This document shows positions 29,442-34,643 of a stretch of DNA of 34,643 nucleotides, in pieces. The notes beneath the pieces were generated by a model. The model was not told the origin of the DNA, ran no database searches, and saw only the letters and a program-made list of their open reading frames with translations. A program made the translations under genes and the position numbers. Within the stretch, counting starts at the first letter, position 1; each line of letters begins with the position of its first letter. This DNA is from Actinomadura sp. 6K520 (lineage in GTDB: Bacteria; Actinomycetota; Actinomycetes; Streptosporangiales; Streptosporangiaceae). The stretch spans positions 1 to 34,643 of the forward strand of contig NZ_SMLC01000074.1 of the NCBI RefSeq assembly GCF_004349245.1, in the 5' to 3' direction.

Positions 29442-31406
29442 TCAGCGCCCGATCCGGACGGTCACCGCGACCGGATAGTGGTCGGAGGCGTCCGACACCG
29501 GCACGTCGTACTCGGTGACGAGGATGCCGTCCGACCCGAAGATCCAGTCGACGCGCGCGCCGTCGGACCTGGTGGGGGACGTGTCGTCGCCGATCGCGGT
29601 GCTGCGCAGGTCGGTCCCGTCGGTCATCGCGGCCAGTTCCGGGCTGTCGGGGCCGGCGTTGAAGTCGCCGCCGATCAGCGTGCGGGGCGCACCGCCCCAG
29701 GCCCGCAGCAGCGCCGCGATGGAGCGGGCGCGCTCGTCGGCCTGCTTCTCGCCGCCCTCCAGGTGCGTCGACCACACGTCCATGGTGGTGTCGCCGACGC
29801 CGAGCCGCGCCCAGACGTAGCCGCGGATCTGCGACCAGTCGCCGCGCGGCCAGCGGCCCGTCCCGGAGCTGTGCACCGGCAGCGATGTCAGGATCGCGTT
29901 GCCGAACTGCCCGTCGGCGGCCGGGCCCCAGATCAGCTTCATGCCGAGGCGCCGCGACAGCCACACGCCGACGTCGGCGGTGCCCGACAGCAGCGACCCG
30001 CGGCTGGCCTCCTGCAGCAGGACGACCTGGGCCTGCTCCTCCTCGATGACGCGGGCGATGCCCTCCGGGTCGAGACGTCCCGACTGGTTGACGGCGTCGT
30101 GGATGTTGTAGCTGAGGACCCGCACGTGGCCCGGCAGCGGCGGCGCGGGCGCCTTCCCGTCCGGTGCGGCGACGGTGAACACCAGGGTGCCGGCCAGCAG
30201 CGCGAGCGCCGCGGCACCGGCGGTGAGGGCGCGCAGCGGAGCGCGGGCGGGCAGCGGGCCGCCGCGGGCGGACGCGATGGCGGCGAGCGCGCCGAGCGCG
30301 ATCCCGGCGATTCCCGGCAGGGCGTTGTTCGGGAACGGCAGCGGGGAGATGGCGCTGACCTGGTACGGGACGAGGATCAGCGCGATCAGCAGGCCGCCGA
30401 GGGCGGCTCCGGCGTCGACCCGCCAGGCCGGCCCGCCGGCTCCGGCGCGGCGCAGCGGCGCCCGCACCGCCACCGCCAGCAGCCACGCCGACAGCACCTG
30501 CCCGAGGATGACGATGGGCACGACCTCGATGCCGGAGAGCGCGTACGTCCCGGCGACGGCACCGGCGCCGACCCCGAGGACGGTGCCGCCGAGCACGCAC
30601 ACACCGCCGGGGACCGCCCGCACGGCGAGGCCGGACGCGAGGAACGCCAGCGCGAGGCCCTGCCCGGCGATGATCGTGACGTGCGCGGCGGTCAGTGACA
30701 GCCATCCGGACGACGCCACGAACGCCGGGCTGGACAGGATGAGCACCTGCAGCGCCAGGAACGGCCCGAACGCGGCCGCGCCGAGCGCGTCCCGCCAGGA
30801 GATCCCGGGCGCCGCGACGGGCTCGGCCGACATCTCCCGGTAGAGCGCGGCGGCGCCGAGGGCGACGAACGCCAGGCACGCCAGCCACGGCCCGATGCCG
30901 CCGCGCCACACGGGGTCCCAGGTGGCGAAGCACATCCGCACCGCGGCGTCGATGGACAGGCCGGCGACGGTCGCGGTGGCGAACCCGACGCCGGACAGCC
31001 CGCGGGCGCCCTCGTACAGCGCCCCGACGGCGATCATGCCGATGGCGGTCGCGGCGAACGCGAGCCAGACGCGCGGCTCGACGGCCTGCGCGAGCAGCCG
31101 GACGGCGAACAGGCCGCCGACCGCGCCGAGCAGCACTGCGCGGGAGCCGGCGGCGCGGCGGATCACCGGCGCGGCGAACCCGGCGAGGAACACCACGAGC
31201 ACACCGGCGGCGGCGACGGCGGGGCTGGTCCGGTCGGCGAAATGGTCGAGCTGGGGCAGGGCGAACCGCAGGGTCTGCGCGAGCACCGCGACCGTGACCG
31301 CGATGAGCGCGAGCCTCGCGGGGCCCGGCGGGACGATGGACGGGCCGGACGCGGCGGGGCCGCCGGTCCTGGTGCCGGCGTCGGTGTTGGCGTCTGTGCT
31401 GGCCAC
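29442..31406 (-). CDS. Multi-span membrane protein with C-terminal endonuclease/exonuclease/phosphatase domain
   Basis: Of 654 residues, roughly the first 420 form 12-13 hydrophobic spans after a ~30-residue soluble start. The last ~225 are an endonuclease/exonuclease/phosphatase fold with a full set of motifs: LSYNIHDAVNQSG, LLQEASRGS (metal Glu), WSTHLEGG (His), IGGDFNAGPDSPE (Asp/Asn) and DASDHYPVAV (Asp-His pair). The domain should lie outside or at the membrane surface and cleave phosphoesters, perhaps of lipids or extracellular nucleic acid. The GTG start at 31406 has GGGGAG upstream. It is separated from coaE-GNAT by 38 bp and from rpsA by two hairpins. Confidence 0.85.
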   Translation of the reverse strand: MASTDANTDAGTRTGGPAASGPSIVPPGPARLALIAVTVAVLAQTLRFALPQLDHFADRTSPAVAAAGVLVVFLAGFAAPVIRRAAGSRAVLLGAVGGLFAVRLLAQAVEPRVWLAFAATAIGMIAVGALYEGARGLSGVGFATATVAGLSIDAAVRMCFATWDPVWRGGIGPWLACLAFVALGAAALYREMSAEPVAAPGISWRDALGAAAFGPFLALQVLILSSPAFVASSGWLSLTAAHVTIIAGQGLALAFLASGLAVRAVPGGVCVLGGTVLGVGAGAVAGTYALSGIEVVPIVILGQVLSAWLLAVAVRAPLRRAGAGGPAWRVDAGAALGGLLIALILVPYQVSAISPLPFPNNALPGIAGIALGALAAIASARGGPLPARAPLRALTAGAAALALLAGTLVFTVAAPDGKAPAPPLPGHVRVLSYNIHDAVNQSGRLDPEGIARVIEEEQAQVVLLQEASRGSLLSGTADVGVWLSRRLGMKLIWGPAADGQFGNAILTSLPVHSSGTGRWPRGDWSQIRGYVWARLGVGDTTMDVWSTHLEGGEKQADERARSIAALLRAWGGAPRTLIGGDFNAGPDSPELAAMTDGTDLRSTAIGDDTSPTRSDGARVDWIFGSDGILVTEYDVPVSDASDHYPVAVTVRIGR

Positions 31407-31525
31407 TTGAACGAGTGCTCCCCGGGGGACGAGCGGACCTGCGGGACGGGTGGGCGCTGCGTGGTGACGGGCCGGCGGGCAGCGCCGGTGCCGCGCGGCC
31501 GCCCGACATCATGGTGACGCAACCG

Positions 31526-31573
31526 AGGCACGGCCGGAGGCCGATCCCGCGAGATCGTTCTCCGGCCGTGCCT
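31526..31573. terminator. 14-bp stem hairpin between rpsA and the membrane phosphatase gene
   Basis: AGGCACGGCCGGAG (31526-31539) pairs perfectly with 31560-31573; inside the loop GATC pairs again with GATC. It may be a second terminator after rpsA or a regulatory structure in front of the membrane protein gene. The rest of the ~300-bp gap (31407-31712) shows nothing else. Confidence 0.55.
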
Positions 31574-31668
31574 GGGGCGTGTTCGGATTGTCGGTGGCCG
31601 CGGCGACGGGGCGGTCTCGCCCCCTTGGCCGTTGGCCGCGGTGGCGGAGAGCCGTCACCGGTTTCCCG

Positions 31669-31702
31669 TCCTCCGGCGGGCCGCACGCGGTCCGCCGGAG
31701 GA
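31669..31702 (-). terminator. rpsA terminator hairpin
   Basis: TCCTCCGGCGGGCC (31669-31682) pairs with GGTCCGCCGGAGGA (31689-31702), a 14-bp stem with one G-U pair and a 6-nt loop. It starts 10 nt after the rpsA stop on the minus strand. No U tract follows. Confidence 0.7.
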
Positions 31703-31712
31703 GGGGATGGGG

Positions 31713-33209
31713 TTACTGGCCGCCGGAGAGCTTCTCCCGCAGCGCGGCGAGCGCCTCGTCGGTGGCCAGGGCGCCACCGGTGGTCTCGCTCTCGCCGCCG
31801 CCGGAGTAGGACGTCTCGCCGCCGCCGCCTCCGCCGCCACCACCGGACGCGGGCTCGGCACCGGCCTCGGCCTCGGCCTTGCGGGCCTCTTCGATCTGCT
31901 TGCGGTGGGCGTCGAAGCGGGACCGGGCCTCGGCGTACTGCCGCTCCCAGGTCTCGCGCTGCTCGTCGAAGCCGGGCAGCCACTCGCCGGTCTCGGCGTC
32001 GAAGCCCTCGGGGTACTTGTAGTTCCCCTGCTCGTCGTACTCGGCCGGCATGCCGTAGAGCGTCGGGTCGAAGTCCTCTTCCTCGATGCTCGCGGCGCCC
32101 TCGTTGGCCTGCTTGAGCGACAGGCTGATCCGGCGCCGGTCGAGGTCGATGTCGATGATCTTCACGAAGATCTCGTCGCCGACCTGGACGACCTGCTCGG
32201 GGATCTCCACGTGCCGCTCGGCCAGCTCGGAGATGTGCACCAGGCCCTCGATGCCCTCCTCGACGCGGACGAACGCGCCGAACGGCACCAGCTTGGTGAC
32301 GCGGCCCGGGACGACCTGCCCGATCTGGTGGGTGCGGGCGAACTGCTGCCACGGGTCTTCCTGCGTCGCCTTGAGCGACAGCGAGACCCGCTCGCGCTCC
32401 ATGTCGACGTCCAGGACCTCGACCGTGACCTCCTGGCCGACCTCGACCACCTCGGAGGGGTGGTCGATGTGCTTCCAGGACAGCTCGGAGACGTGCACCA
32501 GCCCGTCGACGCCGCCGAGGTCGACGAACGCGCCGAAGTTGACGATCGAGGACACGACGCCCTTGCGGACCTGGCCCTTCTGCAGCGTGTTGAGGAAGGT
32601 CTGGCGGACCTCGCTCTGCGTCTGCTCCAGCCAGGCGCGGCGGGACAGGACCACGTTGTTGCGGTTCTTGTCCAGCTCGATGATCTTGGCCTCGAGCTCG
32701 CGGCCGACGTAGGGCTGCAGGTCGCGGACCCGGCGCATCTCGACCAGCGACGCGGGCAGGAAGCCGCGCAGGCCGATGTCCAGGATCAGGCCGCCCTTCA
32801 CGACCTCGATGACCGTGCCGGTGACGATGCCGTCCTCGTCCTTGATCTTCTCGATCGTGCCCCAGGCGCGCTCGTACTGGGCGCGCTTCTTGGACAGGAT
32901 CAGCCGCCCCTCCTTGTCCTCCTTCTGGAGGACGAGGGCCTCGACGTGGTCTCCGGTGGAGACGACCTCGTTCGGGTCCACGTCGTGCTTGATGGACAGC
33001 TCGCGCGAGGGGATGACGCCCTCGGTCTTGTAGCCGATGTCGAGGAGGACCTCGTCACGATCGACCTTGACGACAGTGCCCTCGACAATGTCGCCGTCGT
33101 TGAAGTACTTGATGGTCTCATCGATCGCGGCGAGGAAGGCTTCCTCGGACCCGATGTCGTTGACCGCTACCTGCGGGGTGGTCGAGGTGGCCTCGGTGCT
33201 GCTCGTCAT
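31713..33209 (-). CDS. rpsA: 30S ribosomal protein S1
   Basis: S1 binds mRNA on the 30S subunit. This 498-residue protein has four S1 domains, the actinobacterial number: about 33-104 (GDIVEGTVVKVDRDEVLLDIGYKTEGVIP), 121-187, 205-275 (KGQVRKGVVSSIVNFGAFVDLGGVDGLVHVSELS) and 292-360. The C-terminal ~135 residues are acidic and disordered, ending in a nine-Gly run and ALREKLSGGQ. The ATG 33209 (MTSSTEATSTTPQ) has GGAGCC upstream; the frame stays open further but that stretch is the leader. A promoter candidate at 33399-33427 gives a ~180-nt leader. Confidence 0.97.
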   Translation of the reverse strand: MTSSTEATSTTPQVAVNDIGSEEAFLAAIDETIKYFNDGDIVEGTVVKVDRDEVLLDIGYKTEGVIPSRELSIKHDVDPNEVVSTGDHVEALVLQKEDKEGRLILSKKRAQYERAWGTIEKIKDEDGIVTGTVIEVVKGGLILDIGLRGFLPASLVEMRRVRDLQPYVGRELEAKIIELDKNRNNVVLSRRAWLEQTQSEVRQTFLNTLQKGQVRKGVVSSIVNFGAFVDLGGVDGLVHVSELSWKHIDHPSEVVEVGQEVTVEVLDVDMERERVSLSLKATQEDPWQQFARTHQIGQVVPGRVTKLVPFGAFVRVEEGIEGLVHISELAERHVEIPEQVVQVGDEIFVKIIDIDLDRRRISLSLKQANEGAASIEEEDFDPTLYGMPAEYDEQGNYKYPEGFDAETGEWLPGFDEQRETWERQYAEARSRFDAHRKQIEEARKAEAEAGAEPASGGGGGGGGGETSYSGGGESETTGGALATDEALAALREKLSGGQ

Positions 33210-33391
33210 GTGTCGGCTGGCTCCGGTACGGACAGTGAAGTCGTATTGGTTACTGCGCGGAGGGCCGTTTTCCGCCCTGCCGAGGACCGGAAAGGGACGC
33301 GGACCGTGCCGCGTCAGTGCACCGAACCGTTGTCGCCGACCTGACCGAGCGCGAGCCTGCTCCGTCCGAAGCTCGCGCAGGCCCACAGCGC
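33210..33391 (-). other. rpsA mRNA leader
   Basis: If transcription starts near 33392, rpsA carries a ~180-nt untranslated leader. It contains a stem of GCGCGAGC with GCTCGCGC (33349-33356 with 33371-33378, 14-nt loop) near the 5' end. E. coli S1 represses its own mRNA through leader structure, so autogenous control is a reasonable guess here. Confidence 0.4.
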
Positions 33392-33398
33392 AGCGATC

Positions 33399-33427
33399 AG
33401 GATATGGGACCAATCTCCCGTGGTCAA
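33399..33427 (-). promoter_or_regulatory. rpsA promoter
   Basis: On the minus strand TTGACC (33427-33422) and TATCCT (33404-33399) are separated by 17 bp, a good housekeeping sigma match. It lies 19 bp after the stop of the upstream deacetylase gene and no closer promoter is visible before rpsA. Confidence 0.65.
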
Positions 33428-33446
33428 TCCGGCTCCGGCGCGCCGG

Positions 33447-34559
33447 TCAGTATGTCCGCGCCCGACCCCGGTACTCCTTGGCCAGCCGGTCCTCGGACGC
33501 CTTGGGAAACGTCACGGTGTTCGGGTCACCGTCAGATGTGTACCGCTCCGCCGGGTGCTTGTCCAGGTGTTCGAGCCACGCCGTCGAGCAGAACTTCTTG
33601 CAGTCGTTCTCCTTGATCTTGCCCTCGGACCGGATCCGGGGGATGTTCCACCGGTCGAACTCCTCGTCGAACGGCGATGCCGACGGCCGCCACCCGGCGA
33701 GGAAGATCCCCTGGAAGGAGTACCGGCCGTCCTGCTTCCGCGCCCACCGCTCCTTGCCGGGCACGGCCCCGAACGGGTAGGCGAGGGTCGCCGTGTGCGC
33801 CCCGCTGAGCTGGACGACCCGGTCCTCCAGGGAGCCGATCTCGTCCTGCACCTTCTTCTCGGACAGCCCCGAGAGGTTGGGATGCGACTTCGTGTGGTTC
33901 CCGACGTCGTACCCGTGCTGGCGGAGCCACTTCAGCCCGGCGGACGCCTGCTCGTCCTCCATCCCGAAGATGTCGTCGACCAGGAAGAACGTCGCCGTCG
34001 GCCGGAACCCGGGGTGCTCGCTCGCGACCTGCTGGATGACCGCCACGGCGGTGTCCGGCGCGGGATTGCCCTGTGCGTCGAGCGCGAACTGGTCGGGCGA
34101 GCTGTCGTCGAACGTCAGCACCACCGGGTACTTGCCGGCGGGGACGTTGAACCGCCCGCTGACGAACTCGGCCGCCGTGATCGGCTGGTAGCCGCTCTCG
34201 GCCAGGCGCGTCAGCTCGTCGTAGAGCTCTTTGACCGACCGGTCCAGCGACCGTTCCGGCTTCTTCACGATCCGGTGGTACATCAGCACCGGTATCTGGC
34301 CGAGCTCGTTCGCCTTGGCGGCCGCGGCCGCGGGCGCCGCCGCGGGGATGGGCCCACTCGGCGACACCGATGGCGACCCGCCCCCCTGCGCAGGCGTGGT
34401 GGCCCCCGCCTCGACCGCCCCCGCGGCCGGCGAAGCCTGGGAAGCGGCCCGCCCGGCCGGGTCCCTCTCCTCACGCCCCCGCCGCTCCCCGGGAAGCGTC
34501 AGCCCCAGGACCACGGCGCAGACGATCACAACTCCAGCGATCTTGTGAAGCAGAGGCAC
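33447..34559 (-). CDS. Polysaccharide deacetylase (NodB-homology, family 4 carbohydrate esterase)
   Basis: The 370-residue protein has an N-terminal hydrophobic segment (~6-24, signal or anchor), a Pro/Ala/Gly-rich linker to ~85 and a NodB-type domain. Motif 1 is TFDDS at 149-153 (catalytic and metal Asp); motif 2 is NHTKSH at 221-226 with His222 and His226; LAYPFGAVPG follows later. It would remove N-acetyl groups from a cell-surface glycan such as peptidoglycan or an exopolysaccharide. I start at GTG 34559 because GGGGGG sits 4 nt upstream and the signal then begins at MPLLHKIAGVV; GTG 34583 is the alternative. The 60-84 bp up to the window end show nothing else. Confidence 0.88.
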   Translation of the reverse strand: MPLLHKIAGVVIVCAVVLGLTLPGERRGREERDPAGRAASQASPAAGAVEAGATTPAQGGGSPSVSPSGPIPAAAPAAAAAKANELGQIPVLMYHRIVKKPERSLDRSVKELYDELTRLAESGYQPITAAEFVSGRFNVPAGKYPVVLTFDDSSPDQFALDAQGNPAPDTAVAVIQQVASEHPGFRPTATFFLVDDIFGMEDEQASAGLKWLRQHGYDVGNHTKSHPNLSGLSEKKVQDEIGSLEDRVVQLSGAHTATLAYPFGAVPGKERWARKQDGRYSFQGIFLAGWRPSASPFDEEFDRWNIPRIRSEGKIKENDCKKFCSTAWLEHLDKHPAERYTSDGDPNTVTFPKASEDRLAKEYRGRARTY

Positions 34560-34643
34560 GCTACCCCCCGCCGGTCGACCCAACAGGACCCGGAGACAGC
34601 CTACGGTTCCCGGGACAACAAGGACACCTACTCGCCTACCCCC

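Noticed and set aside
31632..33344. 570-codon plus-strand frame opposite rpsA
   Set aside because: Shadow of the S1-domain repeats; no start context and no family signature.
1..34643. Mobile elements, CRISPR arrays, tRNA or rRNA genes
   Set aside because: I found no transposase or integrase, no regularly spaced repeat array and no recognisable tRNA/rRNA sequence on either strand.

Overview
The window is high-GC DNA (third codon positions almost always G or C) with GTG starts, Tat/lipobox signals and actinobacterial gene types (TetR, GlxA/AraC, Crp- and GlnR-like sites, rpsA/coaE/uvrB in a row). I read it as the chromosome of a filamentous or related actinomycete. A Streptosporangiales/Thermomonosporaceae-like host (for example Actinomadura) fits the gene content, but that placement is inference. 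I see no tRNA, rRNA, CRISPR array, insertion sequence or prophage.

Layout. 1-1778 (minus) is the N-terminal part of a long coiled-coil protein with a 53-residue tandem duplication. 2163-3146 is a proline iminopeptidase. A ~600-bp regulatory region (3147-3743) then leads into the compatible-solute locus at 3744-10529: ectA, ectB, ectC, ectD (ectoine and 5-hydroxyectoine synthesis from aspartate semialdehyde) followed by ehuB, ehuC, ehuD, ehuA (ABC importer for ectoines), all on the plus strand. Synthesis and re-uptake of the same solute are thus colinear, but a 22-bp perfect hairpin separates them at 7266-7315. The upstream region carries a perfect TGTGA-N6-TCACA palindrome, a GTAAC-N6-GTAAC direct repeat and a plausible promoter.

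10530-15148 holds a double-stranded terminator, an HD-domain hydrolase divergent from a GlxA-type regulator, and a three-gene group: a thiolase-fold protein lacking the thiolase catalytic residues, its DUF35/OB-fold zinc partner, and a nitronate monooxygenase-like flavoprotein. The first and third of these genes are each preceded by the same 17-bp palindrome, which suggests one regulon for CoA-thioester catabolism.

15171-24321 is a mosaic of small transcription units: an orphan lipoprotein/four-TM membrane protein pair, a TetR-SDR pair sharing a duplicated operator, a CapA-type metallophosphatase, a RibD/DHFR-like reductase divergent from a second TetR with a striking inverted operator, an SGNH esterase and two GNAT acetyltransferases. 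Two convergent gene pairs share a CTAG in which both stop codons overlap.

24417-34559 (minus strand throughout) is conserved housekeeping: uvrB, a NarL-family histidine kinase without a visible partner, a small coiled-coil protein, coaE, a GNAT, a membrane-anchored endonuclease/exonuclease/phosphatase protein, rpsA (ribosomal protein S1, with a good promoter and a ~180-nt leader) and a polysaccharide deacetylase.

No wholly unprecedented system is evident. The least explained parts are the Cys-less thiolase/DUF35/NMO group with its twin operators, the lipoprotein/four-TM pair, and the multi-input control region of the ectoine locus.
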